Part shown: positions 1-41,041 of the stretch, piece by piece
Layout: every line of letters begins with the position of its first letter
Numbering within the stretch: position 1 is the stretch's first letter
Assembly (NCBI GenBank): GCA_021613375.1
Contig: CM038702.1
Coordinates: forward strand, 26,214,349-26,278,348
DNA from: Megaleporinus macrocephalus
Lineage: Eukaryota > Chordata > Actinopteri > Characiformes > Anostomidae
Reading direction: 5' to 3'
DNA length: 64,000 nt
Program-made: the position numbers and the translations under genes
Notes under the pieces: generated by a model
Seen by the model: the letters and a program-made list of their open reading frames with translations, nothing else
Told to the model about the DNA's origin: nothing
Database searches by the model: none

Positions 1-545
1 AGTTATCTTGTTACTCCTCACCAGTGCACCACTGCACATGCTAGACACCATCTGAGCCACACAAGTTAATCTTGGTCTCGTCAGACCACAGGACATGGTT
101 CCAGTAGTCTATGCTCTTGGGCTACTTGTCTTCAGCAAACTGCTTGCGGGCTTTTTTTGTGTGTCAGATTCAGAAGAGGCTTCCTTCTGGGACGGTGGCC
201 ATGCAGACCGAGTTGATGCAGTGTGTGGTATATGGTCTAAGTATCGACAGGCTGACCACGCATTCGTGTGTCTCTTTTTTGAAGCCAACCCCTGGATATG
301 ATGCTAAACACATGGACTCAACTTCTTTGGTTGATCCTGGCAAGGCCTGTTGCTAGTGGAACCCGTGGAAAACCACTTTATGACCTTGATCACCATGCTT
401 TAGCTCAATTTCAGACTGTTAGCAATCTATGTATAAGCCTACCCCATCTTAGTAGAGAGCAAGAGTTCTTTGCCATGATGTGCCATGTTGAATATTCAGT
501 GACCAGTATGAGAGAATTCTACTCAAAGCACCAAATTTAACAGCC
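1..545 (-). mobile_element. Decayed Tc1-like transposon (transposase N-terminal part)
   Basis: Read on the - strand from about 492 downward, the sequence begins MAHHGKEL and continues through IANSLKLS- and WFS-like segments, the standard start and helix-turn-helix region of fish Tc1-like transposases. Several stops and shifts interrupt it. The + strand phrase ctcgtcagaccacaggacat (about 77-96) is the antisense of a conserved catalytic-domain segment. The element ends about 35 bases before liprin exon A, and its other end is outside the window. Confidence 0.75.
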
Positions 546-578
546 TCGCCATTCATGTGGTTGTTTTTGTGTCTGCAG

Positions 579-27871
<27,293 letters not shown>

Positions 27872-27959
27872 GAGAGGGAGGACACACAACTGTGAGTCTC
27901 TCTCTCTCTCTTTCACTCACTCACTTACTCACTCACACAGTTTTAATTCACACAGTTTG

Positions 27960-28440
27960 CTTCGGTAGTTTTAGCTCTGGAGCTATGAGCTGATTAGCTA
28001 ACAAGTAATGGAAGTTTATACTCTACCAGTCACCATAGTGCTAACTGCAGGCCTAAATCACAAGTGTCTCAGAACTGAGTGTCCTCAAATAGATTTGCTT
28101 ATATGGTTTCTGACACTGTATGACAGTTAGATGGTTCCATCGACTTGCATTGAAAGTAAAGTATGTTTTTGGTCTCTCCTGTAAAGTTGCAATTTTGGAA
28201 ATACTTGTTTTTTACTGGACAGCGATGATATCAATAAACAGCTGTGTCATGTATATTTTAACAGGTAACAGCATCAAACAGTGTTAACGGTTAGTAGTAG
28301 TCCTGTGCCAATATGTAGCATATTAGCTCCCACTATTTGTTAACTACATCAGTCTCCCAGCTCCAGTGTAAAACTGAAGATGCAAGCTTCCAACACGAAT
28401 CATGTGGTTTGGGGTAAGAGGAAAATGATTTCTGCTGAAC
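27960..28440. repeat. Dispersed short repeat family, copy in ppfia2 3' region
   Basis: Contains blocks also seen at 2580-2720, 40530-40740, 42020-42115 and 48690-49055: 'ctggagctatgagctgatta', 'gtgctaactgcaggcc', 'gacttgcattgaaagt', 'ctcctgtaaagttgc', 'cagctccagtgtaaaact'. Probably an old non-coding mobile element. Confidence 0.55.
28233..28238 (+). promoter_or_regulatory. Candidate poly(A) signal for ppfia2
   Basis: First AATAAA after the ppfia2 stop, 362 bases downstream. It lies in a repeat-derived segment, and liprin 3' UTRs are often longer, so actual use is uncertain. Confidence 0.25.
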
Positions 28441-31064
28441 TACTGCTTTTACTCAAATCTTTCTGTTTCAGATGTATTTTCTAGAGAAGTCTTATCATAA
28501 TGTTGAGGGAAAGGTCCCGGGGTCTGGAAAAGAGTTCTGCTGAGTCACACTGCCAAGAGAACAAAAGTTGCTCCAAGGGAGAGGGGCAAAACGGGGTGGG
28601 GGTTTGCCAGTTACCCCCCTGCCCCCACGTCTACATAAAAAAGCCAAGGCCACAACCCAGGCACCGAGTTCAGGTGCTAATTCACTCCTGCCCTTTCTAC
28701 CTTTTACACGACCCTTGTACTTCAGTGCACCTGCAGTGCCGCTCTTCTGCAGGGGATGTGCAGGTATAGCTGTAAATGAATATAAATACACTGTTTTTTA
28801 TATATCTATAAACATGTCTGTATAAAAAGAAGAAGAAAAAACAATATGAGAACATATTCAGACTTTGTGCAGATTTTTGTCTCTTAATGTCATGGCTTTG
28901 TTTCTCACCTCTGGTTTAGCGGGAAGCCTGCGCTAAAAGGTTTTAGCATTTTTTCTGCTCCTGTGCGACAGATTCCACGTAGTAATGAGACGTTAGCTCA
29001 AAATATGGCATATTAGAGGAGGGAAAACACAAACCCGTGCACTGCAAAGGCAACCCAGGACTGGAGTGGAGAAGCACTGGTTTAAACAGTGCTGCTGTTG
29101 GGACTGAAAGAAAAATACATGCTGTTTTGTTTTTTATTTCCGTTTACCTGCCATTGTGTGGATGAGTGTGCCGAGGTTCCTCACGCTCTGCTGGCTCCAG
29201 TCAGACACAGGAGAATACACCTTCTTCATCGGATATGCCACAGTTAAACCCTCTGAAGAGAGACTGTGTTCATATGGAACGTGCAGTTCTAGAATTTTAA
29301 AAGTGGTTCTAGAATTTAGAGTATGTTAGAAGTTCTTAGACGCCATTGTGACATCATAAATAGAATTCTTGTTAACGCAACATTCCGTCTTTCTGGGAAA
29401 ATCCGCTCACTCCTGAAAGGGTTAAATAAGTATGACAGGTTTGATGCTGCTACAAGTGGGGTCTTTTCCCCACCTTATGTCTAAACCACTAGTGCCCCCT
29501 GGTGGCACTGCAAGCAATTTACAGGTTTGTGATGGGCTCAGTTCTAAATGGCTCTTCATTTGGCTCAGCATGGAGGGCTTGTCTCGATACCTAGTGAGCT
29601 ACCTTGTTCGCCACTGTCTACTAATCATAAAGAGCCATAGATGGACTTTGATTACAGAACCAGGGGCCATATTTATAAAGGTTGTTTATGCATAAAAAAT
29701 GATGGCTGAGCTAGACTGAGCTACAGGAAAATCTATACTTGAGACTTGGCCTGATACACCCACATATTTGAATGTGATGTACTCATATTTTAGAGAGATG
29801 GGGAATTCCTGAGAACACCATTCTCACCCTGATTTATCACATTAAAGAAGTTTGAATGGTTTTTTTAAATAAATAAATAAATGTAAAACATCCTCTAATA
29901 TAAATATGTTTATGAATCATTTTAGGAGGAAACATGTCATACACACGGCCCCACTTGTTCCTACCTAACAAATTCAACTAAAATGTTCGACAGTATAACA
30001 ATCAAGCACAAGCTAACAGGTTAGCGCTTTGAAACATAAGACAGACGAGGTGACAGATGTATTTAACATACTAATCTGCAGATGTCATGCATACCAAAAA
30101 AAAGTAAAAACAGAACTGCACATTTTAAAACTACCTTCTGTCACTCTGAAAGATTTTCAAAAGAGCTTGTAGACACACAGTAAGCATTATGTAGAGTATT
30201 TAGGGGATTAAAAAAGCTGGATTAGTTTTACCAAGCAAGTGTGCTTTGTAAGGAATTTAACAGGTTGATTTGTATAACATCTAAGTAAACTCCCAAATTA
30301 CCCCAGCTCAAAATATAATAGCCTGCTTGTTTAAGTCAGCTTCAGGATTGCAATTAAACGAAAATGAACTTCCAGTTGATACAACATAGAACAGAATTAA
30401 CCAATAAAGTTACAGCTTACCAAAGTTTCAACTTACCAAATGTTTTAGCTGGTCACTAGTCATTTGACTACCAAGGGAGCTATTTTTTGGTAATCACTGA
30501 AATGACAGCACTTCCCCAGCTGAAACTAATCCAGCTCCAAAAGGGCTTCAGACAGTCTTCATGTCAGGTTCCATAGGTACTGAGACAAAGCCTTGGAGTG
30601 ATACCAACAGGCTCACGCCCTATACGCCAAATATAGAGTCATTTCAGATTTTGCCTTGCACTAGCAAACTCACTTTTGGTCTCGAAATCTCATCATCGCT
30701 CTATACGCACGCTGCAAGACTTCACTTAAAGCATCACCGGTAGTCAACCAGTCCACCAGCCTCATCTCAGTAAGAGCCAAACCCCCTTCTTCAACACTCG
30801 TAAGAGAAATAACTACAAGACAGGCTTAGCTCCTAGTGAACGTAGAGTGTATATCAACTTGTTGAAGTCCAGACTAAACTTTTAAAAAGACAAAACCTGT
30901 TGCTTGCTGTGACTTATTTTGGTGTAAAACTGTTGAACTATTTTCTGTAGAAGTTGCCGGGGTAACCTCTTGTACAGACCTCCTTTCCTGTCTTTGAGTT
31001 ATTTCTGCCACAAAGCGGATCTGCAGAGTTTATACATCCTTGTTTTGCACGTACAGAGAATCAT

Positions 31065-31093
31065 TTTATTTTGTGTCCATTTTTTTATTTATT
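31065..31093 (-). promoter_or_regulatory. Cluster of candidate poly(A) signals for acss3
   Basis: Three overlapping or adjacent TTTATT hexamers on + (AATAAA on -) at 31065, 31084 and 31088, about 380-410 bases past the acss3 stop. Position and clustering are reasonable for a 3' end. Confidence 0.4.
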
Positions 31094-31475
31094 ACTGATT
31101 GTATTTTGGTCAAAACTATGTGGTGATCAAAGAAATTTTCATTGTCAATAAAAAGTAATGTTGAACATTTGCCTACAAAATATCTGCTCATTGCACAAAT
31201 ACATCTGTAACACAGATCACACACTCTTTCAGGGTCTGACAAGGTAATACTACACATTAGTGAATGTGTGTTACTGTACACAAAATTTCTACCCACACTG
31301 ACGGGACATCTTTGGGATATAACACTGTTTACAGGAGAGTTTAGGATAGATTTATAGCTGTTATTGCAAGTTGTTGCATCTGCATGTGATATCAAAATTA
31401 TCTAAAAAACAGAGATTGTACAGAGTTTGGGCTTTAAGGAGTGACCTCAAGTATCTGCAGGTTGTCTGTGTGCAA

Positions 31476-31556
31476 TTAGGCAGTTCCTCTCAAATTTTCC
31501 TTCACAGCCTTCTCAAGGTCCTTGAACACCCCAGGATCTTCGATAGTTGGAGTAAT
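31476..31556 (-). CDS. acss3: acss3 last exon
   Basis: Reads ITPTIEDPGVFKDLEKAVKE NLRGTA then TAA (31476-31478). The TIEDP.VF core matches the family C-terminus. There is no peroxisomal SKL-like ending, consistent with a mitochondrial enzyme. Confidence 0.93.
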   Translation of the reverse strand: MTPTIEDPGVFKDLEKAVKENLRGTA

Positions 31557-33960
31557 CTGTAAAACACAATGAAACATTTTATATTAATTAAATATGTGGG
31601 GAAAAATGATCCACTATTCTTTATAGTGGACTATGATGGCAAATCTGATTTTCTGCACAACTTGGAAATAAAATACTGATGTAGTATATAAACACTAAGC
31701 GCCCAAAACAGAAAATACAATCCTTTCACCGTGTTTACATGCACTTCAATAATCACATAATGTCAAAACTCCGGGTCTACGTGAGCCAGACAATAATCAG
31801 ATTAAACTTTTTAACTGACTAATAAACTCACAGAATAAGATGTAAATGTTACATTGAACCTAATCTTCACACTGCAGCTTTTTTCTTCACACATCAAGTT
31901 ACTTAACCTAAAAACATCATCTAGAAGATAAAGAATATTAAAATCCTTTATTTCAACATGCTGGATGTAACAACTCCCTCAACTGAAGGAAGAAACCTTG
32001 GGAGGAACCAGACTCACCAGCAGAGACCCATCCTCCTCTGGTCGAACAGTATTTACAGTTTATTAAACTAAAGCTGAGAGTGAAGGTAAAAGCTTTAGAA
32101 ACTGCACAGGTGCTACATTAGGGGGATGATACAGCGATGCAGTCAAGGATAGAGCAAATAGCACGAATGGAGCATCTGGATTACAGCTAAAATTTGATTA
32201 TGATTGGATTGTTAAATGTATACGAACACACTCGCTGTTAAAAGTTCTGATATGTGTAGTTCACTTCCCAGTTCATCCACTTTATATACAGAAACTAACT
32301 GACAAAATAGTTTACCCACGCCCAGTCTCCAATTAGAATAGAGCTCATTTACATACATCAGTCTCAAAAGCTGTGTATAACCCCATTGAATTCAAGGGAC
32401 AGAGAGAGATTCTCAGACTTCTGTTCCTGTCCAAAGCAAAACAAGTCCTTGCAGAATGTTAACAGGTATCACTGACCATGACTTGGACATGTTGTGATTA
32501 GAGATAGACCAATCAGCGTTTTTGAGGCCGATTCCGATCGCCAATCACCTTCCAGCGCGACTGGCCGATAGCTGATACCGATAGAGGGCGAGGTATATTC
32601 CACGATGGCTACATGCAATTAGCGCAAGCAAATCATGAAACATGGTCTACACTGGTTTACTACCATTTTTAAGGAGCTCATGTGAAACAGAATAATATCT
32701 TTAACAAAATTAGCTGTAAATAAACAAAGTAAATCAAACAAATATCCCCAATATCATTATCTGCGATCATTAAATTTAGACCCTTAATTTAAAACGAAAA
32801 AAGCTAATTAAATACATGCAGTCATTAAACACAAACGACAATCTGCAATCATTAAATGTATCTTGAATTGCTGCTACTGTGCTGTTCGTACTGGTTAGGT
32901 CTGGTCTGTACGGTTCGCTGGGTTATTAGTTTTGTGCTAGCTGCGCGTGCTAGCTCTGCTGTTTGCTGATACTCACTGTATTCAGCTGCGTGCAGAGTCG
33001 TATCAGATTAGTAGAGTTAAATATCTTTGGTTCCCACGAGACAAGCTGATTTTACACATTTAAAACGCCATGGATGAGTCTGCGTCACATACAGTAAAAC
33101 ACTGCCAGACGGACGACATGCTTTCCACGCGAGGACGCTGATTTAGTCAGTGAAAGGGTGTGTATTTCCACCTAGAGGTTCAGATAGGAATTGCAGGGAG
33201 CTGGCCGGAAGGGGTTCTCATCTTCCTGGATGAAACACTAGCTGGAAATACAGAAATTAGGTTCATTTGTTTAACGCCATCGATCGGCTCTCAGGATCGG
33301 CTAAACTGGAGACATATCGGCCGATCGTCGATCACATATTTTGATTAAAAATCGTCCGACACCGATACATAGCAATCGATCCTTCCATCTCTAGTTGTGA
33401 TTCACAGCTCATGAAACTGTGCAAAAATCGCAGATTCTGAACTTCTAATCCACACGATGTTTGTATTTATGAGATAAAATGATGAAGTGTATAGAGCTTT
33501 GCAGAAAGAAAAAGCATAGTCTGCACTTCTGTTGTTTTTATCACTGTTTAATGAAAGTGATTAGGAAAAAAGTCAGAAATGCAGACTCCAGCCCGTCAGT
33601 ACTGAATTTAGGTTGATGTAATTAAGTGAAGGCAAAACGGTTATAAAATGATAATAAGTCTAGATGTATAAAGGGTTAAAAGTAATGGAACATGCTTTCT
33701 ACAGGCTATCTGCAGAACTAATTCTTAACAGAATTCATACACGTTTAGACAGTGAACTCATTTGAGGATCTGTACCTTATAAGGTTTGCTGTTGACCAGA
33801 TTAGCAAGTGAGGAGCGAGGGATTTTTCCTGAGCGGGTTTTGGGGAGGGCTTTGACAAACAAAACTTTCCGGAACGCTGCTACGGGCCCGATGGTGTTCC
33901 TCACCAAATTAACCAGCTCCTTCACCACCACATCTGTATCCTGCTGGAAATCTGATACAC

Positions 33961-33995
<35 letters not shown>

Positions 33996-36759
33996 AAAAG
34001 CAAACACACAAATAAAAGTGAACAGACTGGAAATAGAATCAGTTAGAATCAGAGAAAACATTCAGGCTGCTGTGTTTAGTCATAAGATATATTTGTTTTT
34101 TAAACAGATAACATGTCACACTGTGTCTGAAATAGAAGCAAGTCTATTTGATGTTACTTTGCAAACCAACACAGTTCATGACCAGGACATGATTATTACA
34201 CATTATTACTACTACATTAATCTAGCAGCGTCTGTGTAAAACTACAGAAGCAAACTTAGAAATGTTATATTCCTTTAAGTATCACTTTAAATTACTGTTC
34301 TCTTCAGTAACCAGTTAGTATTATAGTACAGTTATTTTCAGTTCAGGTGTTTATACAGACGGTCTATGTACAGTCTATGACCTTGTTTATACCTGGTAGC
34401 TTCACACATCTTGAGTATCAGGAAGACCAACCCACAGAAACAGATACTAGTAGTTTTCTCTTTCTCCATATTACTCTTTTTTCTGGTCCTCATTCTTCTA
34501 AATACCAACACTCTTCTAAATACCAACTTTGAAAGTCTTTTTCTCTCTCACCATTTTGCAGCACACACAGGGCGAGGGGTACATGTCCTTTCAGAGAGTC
34601 TTCCAGACCCACTACAGCACAGTCCACCACACCAGGGTGCTGCAGCACTGACTGTACAACACACACACACACACACCCACCATCACCAAAAGAAATGATA
34701 AATCATATAAATTTAAATTACTTTTGAAGATCCACTTTTGGAGGTCCTCTCTCTCTTTCTCTCTATCTCTCTCTCTTTCTCTCTTACCTCTTCTAGAGCT
34801 CCAGTTGACAACCTGTGACCTGCCACGTTAATGACATCGTCAGATCGAGACATGATGTACAGAAATCCTTCTTCATCTGCATAACCTGCATCCATAGTGT
34901 CATAATAACCCTGACAGCAAGAAAGAACAAATGAATGAAAGAAAGAAAGAAACAGCATATATTTAGTTAATAGAATGAAATCTACAGATCCAACTTACTC
35001 TCGTGCACCTGATGTGGTTGACACTAACTCACTCTAAAAATAAGGATTGGGTTTTTTAAAGTTTAGTTCACTGATTACAGGTCCAAAAGTTTGAATTAGG
35101 GTTAATGTAGTAGTACTCCAGTGTTCACCACTAGGTGGCAGAATTGTATCTACTATTTCTGTCTGGTTCTGAGCATCAGCGCTGTGTGGGCTCACACCTT
35201 TATAACAGACAGAGAATCAAGATTTGTGCACACTCACTTCAGAGTGGAGCCGCTTAAAATAAAACAGATATCATACCAAATACTTTAAAACTATTTTTAT
35301 TGTTTATTATTTATATTTTAGTTTGTTTACATATTATAATATGCTGTTATTTAATAAGGCCATAATAAACTAGAGGCTGTACATCACAGTGATTTTATTT
35401 GTTTGATGCGCAAGGACTTTAGGACCAGACCCAGACATGTTTTAAGATGACAGAAGTGCTCCCAATCCAAAACACTGGAAAAATAAAGAGAAATAAACTG
35501 ATGAAGATGATATTTATGCCATTTTTTATTTTAAGCTGTTAAATCCTGAAAGATCACACACACACACACACACACCACATTACCTTTGAGTGAAAACCTC
35601 CACATTAATTAATCAGTAAAAGTGAACTGAAGGCAGCACTCCATTTAAAGCTCCTTGAATCAGAGAGACTAAACCACTGACTGAACCGAATATTCAATTT
35701 TAAAAATCATCAGGGTAATTATTCTACCCTTATGAACTGAATCAGGCGTGTTAGAGCAGAATTATTTTTTATACAGGAATATTTTTTTTATTCCTGTATA
35801 CATTTTTATAATAATTATTTATTATAATTTTTATTCCTGTACATAAACTGTGGATTAATATCTTACAATTTCATGTTTGTTTAATTGTAGGAAAATTCTT
35901 TGCATGTTATAAAGTTTAATTTAAAATATTTGTTAGCTAGAGAAAGATTTTCAGCAAAAGCATTTAAACAGAATAGTTTGTGTTACCATACGGAATAGTA
36001 TATTACTGTTAGTTAATGGATCCATAAATAAAATAATAATGAATTAAAAAATATTAACAGCCAGACATTCATGTCAAGCAACAAACTGCACGTCTTCTCA
36101 CCATAAAGCTAAAAGATAATAGAGGGGTCACTTTAAACTATCAGATATAGAGGTAGAGGTAGAGAAGAGGCAGTTATCTGGTGGGAAATGGACCTTACAA
36201 TACAGTGAGGCTTTGCTGAGGGTGCTGCTAAATCAAGGGAGCTAAGAGCTATAGAAACCATCTAATAAAAAAATGAATAATAATAAAGTAAATGAGAGAG
36301 ACTGTAGTGATTTTTTTTTATTTATATGTACATATGACTGATTGTGAGCTTCAGCCACCTACTGGACACATTCTGAACCGCAGTAACAGACACACTTAAA
36401 ATTATATTGAATTATAAAAATATTGCTGATTGTGAGAGTGATCTGAAGAAGAATTAATTGTGTACTATTTGTGTACGATTTGTGTAACAGCCTGAAAAAT
36501 CTTTATTCAGTTCAGCTCTGATTATAGGCTATAACGATGTACATCATTTTTTTTGCACTTACGGGAAACTTTGTGAAGTAGAGCTCCTTAAAGAGTTCTG
36601 GATTCTGCCAGAGAGAGAGCGCAGCACCTGGAGGAAGAGGAAGCCTGGGATAGAAAATGAAAGAAAAGAGAGCAACAGTTACTACAGTAATCATATACCA
36701 ACAGTTACAGTGTTAGATTCTAATATAAACTAAAACATACATAGTCAGAGAAAGACATA

Positions 36760-36800
<41 letters not shown>

Positions 36801-39800
36801 TAAGAAAGGGAAAGTAAAGACAGAAATATGAATAAATATTAAATTCAAGTCAATGAAATTAAAATACACTTGTATAGCTTTTTAATAACAGGCATTGTTT
36901 TAAAAAATAAAGGAATAAAAAACCTAGGCAAAGGAAACAAAACAAAACTGTATGATTAAAGGAGAGAAAGAAAGAGAGGAGGAAAGAGTAAAAGAGAGAA
37001 AGACAAAAAGCAGTGAGAAAAAAAGTAATTATTTTATCATTTCTGTTTTCAACCATGAACATGTTTTGCTGTGTAAAATGTACAGTCATGTGGAGGTCAT
37101 CCTGCACCACTGACGGGATTATACTCTAGAGATGGGCAAAATAAAAGAGAATATGTAAGTTTATAGACTGAAATTAAACCTGCATCGGTTTTGAAAATAT
37201 GTGAGCGCGTTTCCAGAGATGAGGAAAAGACCTGACTGGTGAAACTACACCTCTGACAAATAAAGAAGAGATCACATCAGCTGTGCTCTCCCTCACATCT
37301 GACATGATGAGAAGGTAGAGCTGCAGAGGAATACAGTGAAGTTTTAAATGGTCATCTTAAACAGATTAAAAGTGTGAATTAATCCAGACATGATGACTCT
37401 GTGTGTTAAACTGCTCCATTTCTGTTTATCAGCCACTCTTTTAGAGGAAACTCAATGAATAAAACATCAGTTAACGTACACATATTTCTAATTGATTTAT
37501 TGTATCTAAAAATATGAATAATAAAATTTAATAATATATGATAATATAATATGTAATAATATATAATAAACTATCAGTAAGATTATTTTATTTGGTTTGT
37601 TTAATAGTGATCTAGTGATTTATTTCTACAGGTCCTGCAGTCCAACAAATTAAACAATGTCATTTATTTTGGAAATCATGGACAAATTAGCAAAATAAAC
37701 AATTAGCAAAAGTTTTGGAGTAACGTATTCTGCCGTCCAGTTGACGTCTTTTTTGTTTGTTTTTTTCAGGTGACTTGTTTATTTTAGTAAGACACTGAAC
37801 CACACTCTGCCTGGAGCCCTTTGTAAATATCTAGCACATTATACATAGAACAAAGAAGACCCAGAACTGATGAGCAACTGAAATCTAACATCAGGAATGA
37901 CCTTCAGAAACAACAAGTTCCCAAACACTTACAGAGCTTTGTTAAAATACAAGACTGGTGAATGTGTTTCTGGCATCAAAATAACCATATATTTAAAAAA
38001 ACAATAAAATTTCTGATTTCAACATATGATGTTAAATGATTGCAAATCATTGCATTCTGTTTTTATTACATTTTTCACAGCGTCCCAACATTTTTGAAAA
38101 CAGGGTTTTAGATAAACCACCAAACATCCCGACTAGAAACAGCCTGGCAAGTGAGTGTATGTGTGTGTGTGTGTGTGTGTGTGAAACTTACTTCACTACA
38201 ATATTTCCCAGTGTCCTTGACTTTACAGGCTGCATTTCATCATCAATCACTGTCACTGTGTGAAAGATAGAAAAAACAATTCAATTAAAAAAACCTAACA
38301 TAGGACATAAAGATATTTTTAAGCATGATTTATTACAGGGCACATACACCAAATTTTCAAAACCGTCACTAAAAAGGGTTTTAGCTCTAGATAAAGGCTT
38401 ATGAACAGGCGACTGGACATGTACTGGGGTGTACGTGGTAATAAACCTGTGCAGGAACAGATGAGCACTATTCATATTAAATGTGTTCTACTGCTTCCGC
38501 TTTCTTTTGACCCATAGAGGCTTCTGTAACGGAGAGGTCTCTGTAGCAGTGTGATTTATGTTATGTTACAATAGCAGCTATGGGTCATAGCCTTTGCATC
38601 TAGTCTTACGGTCCTGGTACCGTTCCTCTTCAACCTGTACACTGCTGACTTCATGTACAGCTCATCAAAATGTCACCTCCAGAAGTTCTCTGATGACTCA
38701 GCGATCGTCGGCCTCATAAGTAATGAGGAGGACAGCAATTACAGAGAACTGATTTAAGACTTTGTGGACTGGTGTCTGCAGAACCGCCTCCAGATAAATG
38801 CGGGGAAGACCAAAGCTTCAAATGATATGAGGACAGAAAGCCTGTTCTGACTGATTTTGTTACCTTATTATGATGTCCTACCACAGTGCTTATTTACAGG
38901 ATGTTTTTAATAGCCTAAATCACTTTATCAAAAAATACAACCAGCATTAAAACTGCAGGTAGGATAGTCAAGGTGATCTGATCAGAAAACGTTTTAGCAT
39001 TAAAAGAAAAATTAGGATATTTTAATACTCTGAATCAGCATATCAGCGGAAGGGGAATTAGCAAGTCTGTATTAAATTAACAATAAAAACACTAATCAAT
39101 CACTAATTTACCATGCTGTACTAATGATATGTGCATATAAAATGGGTAGGATAAATTGATAGAAAACCAGCTTGCCAACCTGTACAGAGAAGTAGGTGAT
39201 AGCTCTTGTTTTCAATGTCAGTGACACATTTTACACAGCGTCTCCTAAACCTATCGTCCTGATTAGTGTATATTGTATTCTTAGACTAAAAGTAATAATG
39301 GCTAACGACAGAGTTTATTAATGCTGTTGACACAAAACCTGTATTTCTATTAGTCTCTCATTCCGCTGTCAGCGCACTGCTTGTGTGAACATGAGCCTTG
39401 CTTTAAAACAGTGAAAAAAAATCACGTTTAATTGTGTGCATTGTCTAAGGAGTGCCATCTATCCATCCATCCATCCTTCAGTATCAAAAGGTTATTAACT
39501 TTCAATATATTTTAAAGTACTTTATAAAATGTTATGTGTCGTGACAAACACTAAATCTCACCATTATATCCAGGGACAGGTTTGCCTGCAGTTCCAGCAG
39601 GGGGCACCAAAGAGTTACCCAGACCGATACAGGATGCAGTGATGGCTGAGCCACTCTCTGGAGGAAACACAGGCAAAGGTTATGGAAAACACACACAAAC
39701 AAACTCTCTCTCTCTCTCTCTCTCGCTCTCTTTCTCCCTCTCTATGCCTACAATGAAGAGAACCAGGTAAGTGGGGGAAAGGGAATAATAGCTTGGACAT

Positions 39801-40151
39801 TTTAGAGGTCAGTTACTCAGGAAAGCAGATGATGTGACAAAGTTCATTCTCTCTGAGTCTCACACTCACACACACACATACACACACACAGCAGGGTATC
39901 TGTTTAATCTGCTAATGTGATGACAACACAGTTCAATCTGAACAAATGCCATTTTACTTCATTAACACAAGTAGAAACAAGCAACAGTAGAAACATTCTG
40001 ACAGACCAATGGGAAGAAAGAAAAAAAGAAAAGAAAAGAGAAAATAGTTTCCAGAATAAGAAAGAAATGAGAAAGAACGAGTGAAAGAATAAGAAAACAG
40101 AAAGAAGAAAAAGAGAACAAATAAGAGCAAAGACAAGTAAATTAAGGAGAA

Positions 40152-40186
<35 letters not shown>

Positions 40187-41004
40187 AGATGCTTTAATTA
40201 GACTGTCGAGCCACCATATGGGAAAGACACAGGAGACTAAACACATCAGACACAAACACACACAACAGCAAAAACAGCACACACTGCGTCTGTCTGAAGC
40301 GCTGAACTTTTAAGGTCAGTTTTCTGGACGAAGAAGAAGCGGAGTGGAGCTGTTAAGTGTTCTCAATCAGTCTGAATTAGACTTGCTTTCTAACACTGCT
40401 ACAAACGACTGCTACAAACACGGATTATACCTAAAAATCAGCTTTTCACTTGAGTATGTGTGTATAGATAATAGCACCTCATACAGTGTCACATTAGCAA
40501 GTCTATAAAGATCACTCAGTATAGCTTATAATGAGTGTGTGCCATTAGCACTGTGCTAATTAATGTACATAAGCTGTCATTACTTCTTTGCTACATCAGC
40601 CTCGTAGCTAAAGTGTAAAACTCAAGAAACAAAAATATCATTAAAGAACATTTCTGGGCTGAGCTGCTACATTGTGTGTGTGTGTGTGTGTCGTTGGGAG
40701 GGAGGTCTGGGTAAATTAAATTTTTTGCTGCACTATCGCTTTAAACACTACAGGCAGTTGCACACACACTGAGCGAGGTCGGTCGTGCAGCCAGCTGCTA
40801 CGTGACCACACAGACTCCCAAATGGAAACACACCGGTTGCTAGGAAACGGCAATGACATCAGCATCACCCCCCATCTCTCTACAGCCTAAAATAGCAAAC
40901 TGATTATTATCAGCTTTCAAAAAAAAGCAGCCGTCTCACACTGATTCACCCAGCGTGTGTTGATATTGAAAAGAACAAGGAGTGTATGTGTATCTGTGTA
41001 TCTC

Positions 41005-41041
<37 letters not shown>

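Larger units (their letters stand above)
27872..31475. other. Convergent interval between ppfia2 and acss3 stops
   Basis: About 3.6 kb containing both 3' UTRs and the intergenic gap. A (TC)n(ACTC)n tract at 27896-27937, a dispersed-repeat copy at 27960-28440 and a short GC-richer patch (28500-28760) are visible. No conserved reading frame or RNA gene was recognised. Where each transcript ends cannot be fixed by eye. Confidence 0.7.
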
